From contig CAKZSB010000046.1 of NCBI GenBank assembly GCA_937920585.1, forward strand, positions 1-64,000: a stretch of DNA of 64,000 nucleotides. The letters run 5' to 3'. The position numbers were made by a program, and so were the translations under genes. A model generated the notes under the pieces. The model was given only the letters and a program-made list of their open reading frames with translations. It searched no databases and was not told where the DNA came from. Shown one piece after another: positions 1 through 8,924 of this stretch. Origin of the DNA: an uncultured Granulosicoccaceae bacterium (GTDB taxonomy: Bacteria > Pseudomonadota > Gammaproteobacteria > Granulosicoccales > Granulosicoccaceae). Within the stretch, counting starts at the first letter, position 1; each line of letters begins with the position of its first letter.

Positions 1-223
1 TTGCCAGCACATCGCCCTGAATCTGGATGCGGGTGTCGCTGTCGGCGGACACGCTCTCGATTTTGAATTCTTCCAGAAAGTAGCTGGTCTCGTTGCTCAA
101 CGCGCTAACCTCGGCGGTTTGCCGGTCGCCGGATGGCGCGCGTTCGTCGAGCCATTGCCACGACAGCACGGCGATTACCAGCAGGGCCAGAACCAGCAGC
201 TTGCGAATGAGCGTCTTTGGCAT
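1..223 (-). CDS. lptC: LPS export protein LptC, N-terminal part (cut by window edge)
   Basis: The first 74 codons are visible; the 3' part lies outside the window. LptC is the bitopic inner-membrane protein that takes LPS from LptB2FG and passes it to LptA in the periplasmic bridge. The visible part has a short basic N-terminus (MPKTLIRK), one hydrophobic segment (about residues 9-22) and the start of the periplasmic domain with the family-like NETSYFLEEF stretch. It lies 51 bases downstream of kdsC on the same strand, in the standard kdsD-kdsC-lptC order, which strongly supports the name. The ATG at 223 has only a weak ribosome binding site. Confidence 0.85.
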   Translation of the reverse strand, partial: MPKTLIRKLLVLALLVIAVLSWQWLDERAPSGDRQTAEVSALSNETSYFLEEFKIESVSADSDTRIQIQGDVLA

Positions 224-274
224 TTCAGTTGAGCACCGGGATTATTCGGCTCGTTGTTATCGGCTGAGGGCCCA

Positions 275-799
275 CTAGACCAGATAGCGCTCGATGGCAT
301 TGCTGTACTGACCTTTGGCCCGCAGGATGAATTCGCAGGCCTCGCGCGCCGCACCGTTGCCACCGGAGGCGCTGCTGACCCAGTGCGATATGGCGGCAAT
401 CTCGTCGCAGGCATTGGGCACGGTGAGCGCCAGGCCGACTCGGCTCATCACCGGCAGATCGACGATGTCATCGCCCATGTAGGCAATTTCATCCGGGGTT
501 TTTCCGGTCGCTTTGCAGAGTTCCTCGAAGGCGGGCAGCTTGTCCTTGCGGCCCTGATAGACGTGCTTTATGTCGAGTTCGCTGCTGCGGTGGGCGACTA
601 CCCCCGAGGTTCGCCCGGTGATGATTGCCAGTTCTACGCCAGCGCTTTGCAGCATCCGCAGGCCGAGCCCGTCGCGTGCGTGAAAGCGCTTGCTCTCGAC
701 GCCGTTGTCGTCCAGATAGAGGCCGCCGTCGGTCAAAACGCCGTCGACATCGAATATTGCCAGGCTGATGCTCTGTGCCCGGTTTGTCGCCGTTACCAT
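275..799 (-). CDS. kdsC: 3-deoxy-D-manno-octulosonate 8-phosphate phosphatase KdsC
   Basis: A 174-residue HAD-superfamily phosphatase that dephosphorylates Kdo-8-phosphate to Kdo, the inner-core sugar of LPS, in the cytoplasm. HAD motif I (DVDGVLTDG, with the nucleophile Asp17 and acid/base Asp19), the ITGRTS motif, and the late GDD motif (in YMGDDIVDLPV) are all present, and the length is near the family norm. The small cap-less form is typical of tetrameric KdsC. It sits between kdsD (30-base gap upstream) and lptC, so the three are probably co-transcribed. No clear Shine-Dalgarno sequence precedes the ATG at 799. Confidence 0.95.
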   Translation of the reverse strand: MVTATNRAQSISLAIFDVDGVLTDGGLYLDDNGVESKRFHARDGLGLRMLQSAGVELAIITGRTSGVVAHRSSELDIKHVYQGRKDKLPAFEELCKATGKTPDEIAYMGDDIVDLPVMSRVGLALTVPNACDEIAAISHWVSSASGGNGAAREACEFILRAKGQYSNAIERYLV

Positions 800-829
800 A
801 GTGTGCTCGCTTGCGTTGATGTCTTCACC

Positions 830-1801
830 CTACACGACACCGGCGCGAAACAGGGAATGCATATTGAGTGCGCCGGCGATTGATCCGTCTGCCTCGACAA
901 CGGGCAACGCCATGATCTTTTGCTGCTCCATCAGGTTGAGCGCGTCGACTGCCATGCGATCGGGTTCGATGGTTTGGCCGCCGCGGGTCATGATTTCGCC
1001 GATGCGGGTTTCGTAGATATTGATGTCGTGATCCAGCGAGCGTCGCAGATCGCCATCGGTGAAAACGCCGATATATTTGCGGTTTTCGTCGCCAATCAGC
1101 AGCATGCCGAGTTGCCGGGCGCTCATTTCAACCAGCGCCTCCTTGACCACAACATCGGCGCTCACGAGCGGTATATCGGTGCCGCTGACCATGACGTCAG
1201 AGACGCGCAGCAGTAGCCGCTTGCCGAGCGATCCACCGGGATGCGAGAAGGCGAAATCCTCTTCGTTGAAACCACGCGTTTGTAATACCGCCACTGCAAG
1301 TGCATCGCCCATTGCCAGTGTGGCGGTGGTGCTGGAGGTGGGCGCCAGGCCGAGCGGGCAGGCTTCGTGTGCTACTGCGACGTTCAGGTTGACGGTGGCG
1401 GTGCGCGCAAGTGTCGAGGCTGGCTTGCCGGTGATTGAGATCATCTGGCAACCGATGCGCTGAAGCACTGGCAGTATCACCATCAGCTCGGCCGTTTCGC
1501 CGCTGTGTGAAATGGCGATGACGATATCTTCCGGCCGGATCATGCCCAGATCACCGTGCGATGCCTCGCCGGGATGGACGAAGAACGCGGCGGTGCCGGT
1601 GCTCGCGAGTGTGGCGGCAATTTTGCCGGCAATGTGGCCTGATTTTCCGATCCCGCAAACCACCACGCGCCCGCTGCACGACAACAGCAAATCGCAGGCG
1701 CGCAGGAAATCGTCGTCGATTCGCTGACGCAGGGCCAATATGGCATTGGCCTCGGTGTTCAGCACATCAATCGCGAGCTGCTGTGTTTGTTCTCTATTCA
1801 A
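830..1801 (-). CDS. kdsD: D-arabinose 5-phosphate isomerase KdsD
   Basis: A 323-residue enzyme that interconverts ribulose 5-phosphate and arabinose 5-phosphate, the first committed step of Kdo synthesis. An N-terminal SIS sugar-isomerase domain carries GIGKSGH at residues 50-56, and two CBS domains fill roughly residues 205-323 (the repeats begin near VSDVMVSG and IGEIMTRG). The reading frame opens with TTG at 1801. The N-terminus aligns well in length with known KdsD proteins and no better start lies nearby, so a TTG start is likely. It is the first gene of kdsD-kdsC-lptC; no convincing promoter was seen in the 109 bases before it. Confidence 0.94.
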   Translation of the reverse strand: MNREQTQQLAIDVLNTEANAILALRQRIDDDFLRACDLLLSCSGRVVVCGIGKSGHIAGKIAATLASTGTAAFFVHPGEASHGDLGMIRPEDIVIAISHSGETAELMVILPVLQRIGCQMISITGKPASTLARTATVNLNVAVAHEACPLGLAPTSSTTATLAMGDALAVAVLQTRGFNEEDFAFSHPGGSLGKRLLLRVSDVMVSGTDIPLVSADVVVKEALVEMSARQLGMLLIGDENRKYIGVFTDGDLRRSLDHDINIYETRIGEIMTRGGQTIEPDRMAVDALNLMEQQKIMALPVVEADGSIAGALNMHSLFRAGVV

Positions 1802-1910
1802 TTCTATTTGAGGCCGATCTACCCGGCCGGTATTGTCGTTTCAGGCGGGGGGTAAGTCTACTGAGCAGAAGGAAAGGCCAGGTGCGGCTGGTCGGGAGAT
1901 AGCCAGGTTG

Positions 1911-2843
1911 CTAATCGAGTTGATCGAGTTGATCGAGTTGGTCTATTTCGTCCAGCTCATCGGGGGCATCGGTCTCTTCGAGCTCGTCCATTCGATCGAT
2001 CTCGTCGATTTCATCCGGCTGGTCCAATTGATCGAGTTCGTCGAGTTCGTCGAGTTCGTCGAGTTCATCGAGTTGGTCGCGCCTGGTCTGGCTGTCGATC
2101 GACTGGCTGGTTCGCTGCCTGGCGGCGGGTGGTGTTGCGATGCGCCCGTCGTTGATCAGTCGGCGGCGGCGCTTGACATAGCTGTCGCGAACAAAGGTGT
2201 AGGGGTCCAGCGCGGCGGTTTCCAGAATAGACGAGGCGGCCAGAAATCTTGCTCGCGCGCTGATCACATTCAGTGTGACCAGTTTGCTTCGCGCGGAGCT
2301 GTTGAGATCCATGTTGTTCAAAGCGGCCAGCTCGCTGTCGGCCAGCAGACCTGCGGTGCCACGCAATGTGCGGGAACCGAAAAACGGCAACACGATATAG
2401 GGCCCTTCCGGCACGCCCCAGACGCCGAGGGTCTGGCCGAAATCCTCCTCGTGGCGATCGAGTTTGAGCGCGGTGGCGACATCGAGCAGGCCTCCCAGGC
2501 CGATCGTGGAATTGACTGCCACGCGCGCCGTGTCGTGCAGCCCCTGTTCGAACTTGCCCTGCAGGAACACATTGGCTGCAACGGTGACATCGGCCAGATT
2601 GCCAAAGAAATTGCTCACGCCCTGGCGCACAAACCCGGGAGTGAGGCCTTTGTATCCGCGTGCCAAAGGCTGCAGCGCGAAGCGATCGAGCCTGTCGTTG
2701 AAGCTGTAAACCGTTCTATTGACCTTTTCGAACGGGTCGTTGATTGGCTTGCTTACGTCCACTACACGTGCCGCACAGGCACTGCAGGCGAGTGCCATGA
2801 ACATGAGTAATGTCCATTGTTTGATTGCTGTCGTTGATCTCAT
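1911..2843 (-). CDS. mlaA: Phospholipid-asymmetry lipoprotein MlaA (VacJ) with acidic repeat tail
   Basis: MlaA is an outer-membrane lipoprotein that removes misplaced phospholipids from the outer leaflet and hands them to periplasmic MlaC. A lipoprotein signal (hydrophobic TLLMFMALACSAC, two candidate lipid-modified cysteines) is followed by the family core: NDPFEKVNRTVYSFND, GVSNFFGNL, VNSTIGLGGLLDVA and the GVPEGPYIVLPFFG segment. After the core come about 55 extra residues of D-E-L and D-Q-L repeats to the stop codon, which is not usual for the family. ATG at 2843 gives a normal-length signal peptide; an in-frame GTG at 2864 would add seven residues. It diverges from mlaC. Confidence 0.93.
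   Translation of the reverse strand: MRSTTAIKQWTLLMFMALACSACAARVVDVSKPINDPFEKVNRTVYSFNDRLDRFALQPLARGYKGLTPGFVRQGVSNFFGNLADVTVAANVFLQGKFEQGLHDTARVAVNSTIGLGGLLDVATALKLDRHEEDFGQTLGVWGVPEGPYIVLPFFGSRTLRGTAGLLADSELAALNNMDLNSSARSKLVTLNVISARARFLAASSILETAALDPYTFVRDSYVKRRRRLINDGRIATPPAARQRTSQSIDSQTRRDQLDELDELDELDELDQLDQPDEIDEIDRMDELEETDAPDELDEIDQLDQLDQLD
1914..2078 (-). repeat. 9-bp tandem repeats encoding the (D-E/Q-L)n tail of MlaA
   Basis: On the plus strand, ttgatcgag-type units recur near 1914-1940 and ttcgtcgag-type units near 2035-2074, with degenerate copies between them. Each 9-base unit encodes three residues (DEL, DQL or DEI). The encoded 55 residues contain 29 Asp or Glu and almost no basic residues. 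Because the unit is a multiple of three, gain or loss of copies would change tail length without shifting the frame. Confidence 0.9.
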
Positions 2844-2981
2844 GCCAGTGTTTGGGCAGTGCACCTGTTTCGTCTATGAATACTAGCACCCGAATGGTGT
2901 ACGGGCAGCCAACCCGTGGCTGAAGTTGTTGCAGATGCAACCGTGTCACAGTGTGAGCGATCACGCGAGTTTATTGCCGAC

Positions 2982-2997
2982 TGCTAATATTGAACGA
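2982..2997 (+). promoter_or_regulatory. Extended -10 promoter candidate upstream of the mlaC leader
   Basis: TG-C-TAATAT at 2982-2990 is a good extended -10 element. No good -35 hexamer is seen 16-18 bases upstream, as is common for extended -10 promoters. The predicted start point is about 2997, roughly 310 bases before the mlaC start codon. Confidence 0.45.
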
Positions 2998-3256
2998 TGT
3001 GGCATTTGATTATCTGCATTGGTACCACCAGAATTCAGACTGGCAAGGCGGGATGCGGCTGCCTTTGTATTCCACGGGGCTTTGCCTCGGTCAAACGGCT
3101 GATTCAGCGTCTGTTTGGTGTTGGCGTGGTTAACTGCCACGCAGCAGGTGAGGCGTGCAGTTCGCGAGGTGGATATCGCCAGCCAGGGCGGCAAGGCGCG
3201 CGGCGGAATCAGCGCTCTGCCGCTTCACCAGGGCCAGCGACGGGCTGGCCAGTTTT
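2997..3256 (+). ncRNA. Candidate structured leader or small RNA upstream of mlaC
   Basis: This is the segment between the extended -10 at 2982-2990 and an intrinsic terminator at 3232-3256. It contains a perfect 6-bp hairpin (GCGTGG at 3124-3129 with CCACGC at 3137-3142). A GCCAGCC segment at 3178-3184 can pair with GGCTGGC at 3243-3249, which would open the terminator stem. It could be an attenuator for mlaC or a free-standing RNA ending at the terminator. No known RNA family was recognised, and a spurious coincidence of repeats cannot be excluded. Confidence 0.35.
3232..3256 (+). terminator. Intrinsic terminator inside the mlaA-mlaC gap
   Basis: GGCCAGC (3232-3238), a 5-base loop and GCTGGCC (3244-3250) form a 7-bp GC-rich stem followed by AGTTTTAATT. 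It lies about 55 bases before the mlaC start, with no gene upstream on this strand, so it would end a leader or small RNA. Confidence 0.55.
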
Positions 3257-3266
3257 AATTCGAAAT

Positions 3267-3291
3267 TCGGGTGCTTCACGCTCGCACCCGA
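3267..3291 (+). promoter_or_regulatory. Hairpin just upstream of the mlaC ribosome binding site
   Basis: TCGGGTGC (3267-3274) pairs perfectly with GCACCCGA (3284-3291) across a 9-base loop. The mlaC Shine-Dalgarno (AGGGG, about 3298-3302) follows directly. It may influence mlaC translation or mRNA stability. Confidence 0.4.
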
Positions 3292-3309
3292 TGCCTAAAG
3301 GGGATTGAT

Positions 3310-3897
3310 ATGTTCAGGAAATTATTTGCGGTTGTAATGGCGATGGCTTTGCTGCCGACCGTTGCTCTGGCTGGCCATCCGGCAGAGGATCTGGTCAAGC
3401 GGGTGACGTCAGAGATCATTGAGACGCTGGAAAAGCCGCAAGCCAAGGTGGACAAGAAATTCGTTCAAACCGCGCTTGAGCGCGATGTGGTACCGCACAT
3501 TGACTTCACCCTGATGACCAAGCTCGCAGTCGGCAAACACTGGACGACCGCGACTGCCGAGCAAAAGAAATCGCTGGTTGCAGAGTTCCAGGATTTGCTG
3601 GTAAACACCTACACGCGCGCTTTAAACGAGTACTCGGGGCAATCGCTTGAGTTTTTGCCGTTCAAGCCGGAGGAGCGCGAAGACCGGGCGGTGGTCAGTT
3701 CGATCTTTAAAGACAGCGGTGGAGTGAAGTTTCCGGTCGACTACAAGCTGCGCAACAAGGACGCCTGGCTGATTTACGATATCGAAGTCGAGAATATCAG
3801 CCTGGTGCTTGGTTACCGTTCGGACTTTTCAAGCCAGATCGCGAAAGGCGGGCTCGATGGTCTGATCCGGACATTGCGCGAGAAAAACGGCGCCTGA
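3310..3897 (+). CDS. mlaC: Periplasmic phospholipid-transport protein MlaC (Ttg2D)
   Basis: A 195-residue protein of the MlaC/Tgt2 family, which carries phospholipids across the periplasm between MlaA and the MlaFEDB inner-membrane complex. A Sec signal peptide (residues 1-21, cleavage after ALA) precedes the mature region with family-like segments VVPHIDFTLMTKLAVGKHW and NTYTRALNEYSGQ. The ATG at 3310 is chosen because AGGGG sits about 8 bases upstream and because it begins the signal peptide. In many gammaproteobacteria mlaC follows mlaFED and precedes mlaB; here it stands alone beside mlaA, and the ABC components must be elsewhere. Confidence 0.94.
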   Translation: MFRKLFAVVMAMALLPTVALAGHPAEDLVKRVTSEIIETLEKPQAKVDKKFVQTALERDVVPHIDFTLMTKLAVGKHWTTATAEQKKSLVAEFQDLLVNTYTRALNEYSGQSLEFLPFKPEEREDRAVVSSIFKDSGGVKFPVDYKLRNKDAWLIYDIEVENISLVLGYRSDFSSQIAKGGLDGLIRTLREKNGA

Positions 3898-4281
3898 TTC
3901 GGCGCCCGCGGCGGGCTGTTTTTACGGTCCGCCTCAACAAGGGTATTGGCCGCAGAGGCGAACGCCTGTGCGGCTTTGTGGTTCCGGATCCTTGTCTGTC
4001 GCCGTTCTCCCGGTGCGCAAATTCTTGCGGGCAGCGGTCGCTGGACACCGGGTTATAACGCAATTGTTTTTCAATAGCCCGCTAATCCGTTAAGATCGCG
4101 CTTTGCGCGCGTTCTGTACGCTCTTTTCCGCTCCTGCCGATCGATCGATTCGGGCGATGGCCGCTTGTGTTGTGCGCCATATGGTCCCAGTTGATCCACC
4201 AAGCTGTCAGGGCGTGCGCCTGCGTCTGCCGCAACGACCGCGAGCAGCGTGGTGTATCAGGTCGAACAGCCTCAGATTTGA
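3898..4281. other. mlaC-murA intergenic region
   Basis: 384 bases. In relatives this gap usually holds mlaB (STAS) and ibaG (BolA-like); neither is recognisable here. It contains the mlaC terminator (3949-3977) and a possible murA promoter: TTTCAA at 4069-4074 and TAAGAT at 4091-4096 with 16 bases between, followed by the GC palindrome CGCGC-ttt-GCGCG. Nothing else was supported. Confidence 0.5.
3949..3977 (+). terminator. Probable intrinsic terminator of mlaC
   Basis: GCCGCA (3949-3954) pairs with TGCGGC (3969-3974), with an inner GGC-gaac-GCC stem, followed by TTTG. A weaker GCCC/GGGC stem with a five-T run lies earlier at 3904-3923. Either could stop mlaC transcription. Confidence 0.5.
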
Positions 4282-5541
<1,260 letters not shown>

Positions 5542-5599
5542 CTCTCGTTTAATGTTGTTGGCCGCACGCCACTGCGCCGGATCGGAAAACCCTGGTATC

Positions 5600-6250
5600 G
5601 TGTCTAAAACCCTGTCGATAGCTCTGTCTAAAGGGCGAATCCTCGAGCATACGCTGCCGCTGCTGGCTGGCGCCGGTATTCGCCCGACTGAAGATGCAAG
5701 CACGACGCGCAAGTTGCGTGTCGATACCGATGATCCATCGGTGAAGATTTTGCTGGTGCGGGCCTCGGACGTGCCAGCCTATGTGCAATATGGCGGCGCC
5801 GATGTCGGTATTACCGGTAAGGATATTCTGCTGGAACACACCGGCGGTGGCATTTACGAGCCGCTTGATCTGGGTATCAGCCGCTGCCGGCTGGTGCTGG
5901 CTGGCAAGCCTGGCGCCGATCAGAAAACCGGTTCCCGGCTACGCGTAGCGACCAAATATCCGCTCGTCACTCGTGATTACTTTGCCCGCCGCGGGCAACA
6001 GGTAGAGGTGATCAAACTGTACGGGTCGATGGAGCTGGCACCGCTGGTGGGTATGGCGGATCTTATCGTCGACATCACCGACACAGGCAGCACGCTGAAA
6101 GCCAACGGGCTGGATGTGCTTGCGCCGATCGCAGAAATCAGTTCGCGGTTGATCGTCAATAAAGCCTCGATGAAAATGAAGCATGAGCGCATTCACGCGC
6201 TGATTGCCGATCTACGAAAAACTCTGCTGGACTCCACTGAAAATGAATGA
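5600..6250 (+). CDS. hisG: ATP phosphoribosyltransferase, short form (HisG)
   Basis: A 216-residue enzyme condensing ATP and PRPP, the first step of histidine synthesis. It is the short form that lacks the C-terminal regulatory domain; short HisG proteins work as a hetero-octamer with HisZ, which is not in this window. Visible signatures are [10 protein letters not shown] at the N-terminus, [12 protein letters not shown], and the PRPP-binding [14 protein letters not shown]. The GTG at 5600 starts the conserved [12 protein letters not shown] region; an upstream ATG at 5552 would add 16 unconserved residues. Its 3' end overlaps the DAHP synthase gene by 8 bases. Confidence 0.94.
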   Translation: MSKTLSIALSKGRILEHTLPLLAGAGIRPTEDASTTRKLRVDTDDPSVKILLVRASDVPAYVQYGGADVGITGKDILLEHTGGGIYEPLDLGISRCRLVLAGKPGADQKTGSRLRVATKYPLVTRDYFARRGQQVEVIKLYGSMELAPLVGMADLIVDITDTGSTLKANGLDVLAPIAEISSRLIVNKASMKMKHERIHALIADLRKTLLDSTENE

Positions 6251-7322
6251 GCAAACGTCGCAGTTTGAAACCGATGATGTGCGTATCAAGGAGATGCGTG
6301 AGCTGCTGACGCCGGCCGCGCTGATGGAAGAGATACCGGTCAGCGCCGAGATCTCGCGGATTGTGCACGAGAGCCGAATGGGTATTCGCGATGTGCTCGA
6401 CGGCAACGACGATCGCGTGGTGGTGATTGTTGGTCCTTGCTCGATTCACGATCCCGATGCCGGGCTGGAGTATGCGCGTAAGCTGCAGCCGCTGCGCGAG
6501 TCGCTGGCCGACAATCTGCTCATCGTGATGCGGGTCTATTTTGAAAAGCCGCGCACCCGGGTTGGCTGGAAGGGGCTGATTAATGATCCCGGTCTCGATG
6601 ACAGCTTTCGGATCAATGACGGGCTGCGCATTGCCCGCGGTCTGCTGCGCGATATCAATGCGCTGGGAGTGCCGGCCGGCAGTGAGTATCTCGATCTGAT
6701 CAGCCCGCAGTACATCGCGGATCTGGTTGGCTGGGGCGCGATCGGTGCACGCACCACGGAGAGCCAGGGCCACCGAGAACTGGCATCCGGTTTGTCGTGT
6801 CCGGTGGGATTTAAGAACGGTACCGACGGCAATATGCAGATTGCCGTCGATGCGATCTGCTCTTCGAGTCGACCGCACCGCTTCCTGTCGGTGACCAAAA
6901 ATGGCGGTTCGGCCATTTTCACCACGACGGGCAACAACGATTGCCATGTTATTCTGCGTGGTGGCCTGCACACCAACTACGATGCAGCCAGTATTGACGA
7001 CGCCAGCGCGATGCTTGAAAAAGCCGGTTTGAAGGCGCGCGTGATGATCGATTGCAGCCACGCCAACAGCCGCAAGAAACATGAGCGCCAGCGCTACGTT
7101 TGCGGTGACATCTGCCGACAACTCGCCGACGGCGACGAGCGCATTATGGGCGTGATGATCGAGAGTAATCTGGTTGCCGGCCGGCAGGAACAGATTCCCG
7201 ATCGCGAACTCGTGCGCGGCCAGAGCATCACCGATGCCTGTATTGGCTGGGACGATACGGTTGAAATGCTCGAAGAGCTCGCCGCTGCTGTGGCGCGTCG
7301 TCGCGAGAAAGTCGCCCAGTGA
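6243..7322 (+). CDS. 3-deoxy-7-phosphoheptulonate synthase (type I DAHP synthase, AroG family)
   Basis: A 359-residue class-I DAHP synthase, which joins PEP and erythrose 4-phosphate in the first step of the shikimate pathway. It closely follows AroF/G/H throughout: [12 protein letters not shown] near the start, VGPCSIHDP with the metal-binding Cys, [35 protein letters not shown] and SITDACIGW. Which aromatic amino acid inhibits it cannot be read reliably, so no aroF/G/H symbol is given. The ATG at 6243 overlaps hisG, and the stop overlaps the hisD GTG, so it is translationally embedded in a his operon, an unusual place for it. Confidence 0.95.
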   Translation: MNEQTSQFETDDVRIKEMRELLTPAALMEEIPVSAEISRIVHESRMGIRDVLDGNDDRVVVIVGPCSIHDPDAGLEYARKLQPLRESLADNLLIVMRVYFEKPRTRVGWKGLINDPGLDDSFRINDGLRIARGLLRDINALGVPAGSEYLDLISPQYIADLVGWGAIGARTTESQGHRELASGLSCPVGFKNGTDGNMQIAVDAICSSSRPHRFLSVTKNGGSAIFTTTGNNDCHVILRGGLHTNYDAASIDDASAMLEKAGLKARVMIDCSHANSRKKHERQRYVCGDICRQLADGDERIMGVMIESNLVAGRQEQIPDRELVRGQSITDACIGWDDTVEMLEELAAAVARRREKVAQ

Positions 7323-8614
7323 TTGAGCCACTTCGTCTTAATGTAAACGCAGCTGACTTTAACGAGCGGCTGGACGCGCTGCTGGCCTGGGAGGCCGTGT
7401 CGGATCAATCGGTCGAGACGACGGTCAGGGATATCATTCGCCAGATACGCGAGCGCGGTGATGAGGCGCTGGTTGAGCTGACGAATCAGTTCGACAGACG
7501 CAAGCTTACATCCGCCGCCGCTCTCGAAGTGGCGCCGCAACAGCTTCAGCAGGCGCTGCAATCAATCGATAGCGATACCCGTGATGCGCTGCAGGCCGCC
7601 GCAACGCGGATTCGCGATTATCACGAACGGCAATGTTCCGAGTCATGGGACTACACCGATGAGCTTGGCAATCGGCTGGGTCAGCTGGTGCGTCCGCTCG
7701 ATCGAGCGGGGCTCTATGTGCCGGGTGGCAAGGCCGCTTATCCGTCGTCGGTGCTAATGAACAGTATTCCCGCCAAGGTCGCCGGTGTGGCTGAACTGAT
7801 CATGGTGGTACCTGCGCCGGATGATCAGCTCAATCCGCTGGTGCTGGCCGCGGCTGCGATCGGCGGCGTCGACCGGCTTTTCACCGTTGGCGGTGCGCAG
7901 GCGGTGGCGGCACTTGCCTACGGTACAGATACGGTGCCCGCTGTCGACAAAATTGTAGGACCCGGTAACATTTTTGTCGCAACGGCCAAACGCGAGGTGT
8001 TTGGCAAGGTTGGCATCGACATGATTGCGGGTCCGTCGGAAATCTGTGTGGTTTGCGATGGCAAGACCGACGCTGACTGGATTGCGCTCGATCTTTTTTC
8101 GCAGGCCGAACACGATGAAGACGCACAGGCGATTCTGGTGTCTCTCGATGCGGATTTTACGCATCGGGTCGCGGAGGCGATGGAGCGACTGGTTGTGGAT
8201 CAACCGCGTGCGGCGGTGATTGGCGAATCGATGCGCAGCCGAGGCTGTTTGATCGATGTGCAGACGCAGCAGCAGGCCATTGATCTGGTTAACCGGATCG
8301 CACCCGAGCACCTTGAGCTGTCAGTTGATGATGCTGACAGCTGGCTGCCCGGGATTCGACATGCCGGCGCCATTTTTCTCGGCCGCTATACGCCGGAGGC
8401 GCTCGGTGATTACTGTGCTGGTCCGAATCATGTGTTGCCAACGGCGGGTACGGCAAGGTTTTCCAGTCCGCTGGGCGTTTACGATTTTCAAAAACGAAGC
8501 AGTATTATCGGTTGTAGCAGGCAGGGTTCGTCGGCTCTGGCCGGCACAGCATCTGTGCTGGCGCGAGGCGAGGGGCTGGTCGCGCATGCGCAATCTGCCG
8601 AGGCTCGACTATAA
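7319..8614 (+). CDS. hisD: Histidinol dehydrogenase HisD
   Basis: A 431-residue zinc enzyme performing the last two steps of histidine synthesis, histidinol to histidine with two NAD+. Signatures include [58 protein letters not shown] and [16 protein letters not shown]. The start is GTG at 7319, overlapping the stop of the DAHP synthase gene (GTGA), implying coupled translation. In related genomes hisC commonly follows; here 310 bases without a gene lead to petA instead. Confidence 0.95.
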   Translation: MIEPLRLNVNAADFNERLDALLAWEAVSDQSVETTVRDIIRQIRERGDEALVELTNQFDRRKLTSAAALEVAPQQLQQALQSIDSDTRDALQAAATRIRDYHERQCSESWDYTDELGNRLGQLVRPLDRAGLYVPGGKAAYPSSVLMNSIPAKVAGVAELIMVVPAPDDQLNPLVLAAAAIGGVDRLFTVGGAQAVAALAYGTDTVPAVDKIVGPGNIFVATAKREVFGKVGIDMIAGPSEICVVCDGKTDADWIALDLFSQAEHDEDAQAILVSLDADFTHRVAEAMERLVVDQPRAAVIGESMRSRGCLIDVQTQQQAIDLVNRIAPEHLELSVDDADSWLPGIRHAGAIFLGRYTPEALGDYCAGPNHVLPTAGTARFSSPLGVYDFQKRSSIIGCSRQGSSALAGTASVLARGEGLVAHAQSAEARL

Positions 8615-8924
8615 GTTGAGTATTGACAGGCGCTTGCGCGGAGATCTGGCGGTACAAGGCGGTGCACACGGATGGCATTTTTATGGCACGGAGCATGGGT
8701 ATTGGTTGAACGGGATGTCCGGCTGGACAATCAATTCTGTTACATGGTGTGATAGAATTCGGGGTTGTCTGACTGCGTAGCTTCTGAAGCGACCCCGCAA
8801 TGCCCGGTCCCGAAGTTTCACGAGTGATACAGCCCTTTGCTAATGCTCCGTCGCCGGTGCGTGCACAAGTATGTCGGGGCTGTATCCACAGCAAAAGTTT
8901 CTTTTTACTCTTTTGGAGCATTCA
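8615..8924. other. hisD-petA intergenic region with petABC promoter candidate
   Basis: 310 bases without a gene. An extended -10 (TGA-TAGAAT, hexamer at 8753-8758) is the best promoter candidate for petABC; no good -35 lies at the right spacing. Just after the expected start point, CGGGGT (8760-8765) can pair with ACCCCG (8792-8797), enclosing a GCTTC/GAAGC dyad, so the leader may be folded. A TTGACA at 8623-8628 has no matching -10. Confidence 0.4.

Larger units (their letters stand above)
2865..3309. other. Divergent mlaA-mlaC intergenic region
   Basis: 445 bases with no convincing protein gene. An open frame runs from 2997 to 3308 on the plus strand, stopping one base before mlaC, but its translation is Cys/Arg/Gly-rich and does not look like a folded protein. 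The region does hold an extended -10 promoter, several strong hairpins and an intrinsic terminator, listed separately. A possible extended -10 for mlaA (TGCTAGTAT, minus strand, near 2880) is weak. Confidence 0.6.

Noticed and set aside
1914-2078. Short regular repeats considered as a CRISPR array
   Set aside because: Units are 9 bp, directly adjacent, lack spacers and are in frame with mlaA; no cas genes are present.
1833-2810. A 325-codon plus-strand frame with repeated Leu/Ile-Glu-Phe triplets
   Set aside because: It is the antisense reading of mlaA. The repeats arise from the 9-bp units that encode the MlaA acidic tail, and mlaA is firmly identified by its core domain and signal peptide.
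2997-3308. A 103-codon frame ending one base before mlaC, starting at the predicted transcription start
   Set aside because: The translation is Cys-, Gly- and Arg-rich without domain features, and the DNA is dominated by RNA-like hairpins and a terminator; a leader function is more likely than a leaderless gene.
6156-7331. A 391-codon minus-strand frame across the DAHP synthase gene
   Set aside because: Antisense shadow of a clear gene with all catalytic motifs on the other strand; no ribosome binding site or recognisable domain.
8256-8780. A 174-codon plus-strand frame running from hisD into the petA upstream gap
   Set aside because: Most of it is an out-of-frame shadow of hisD, and the remaining part has no start site or domain.
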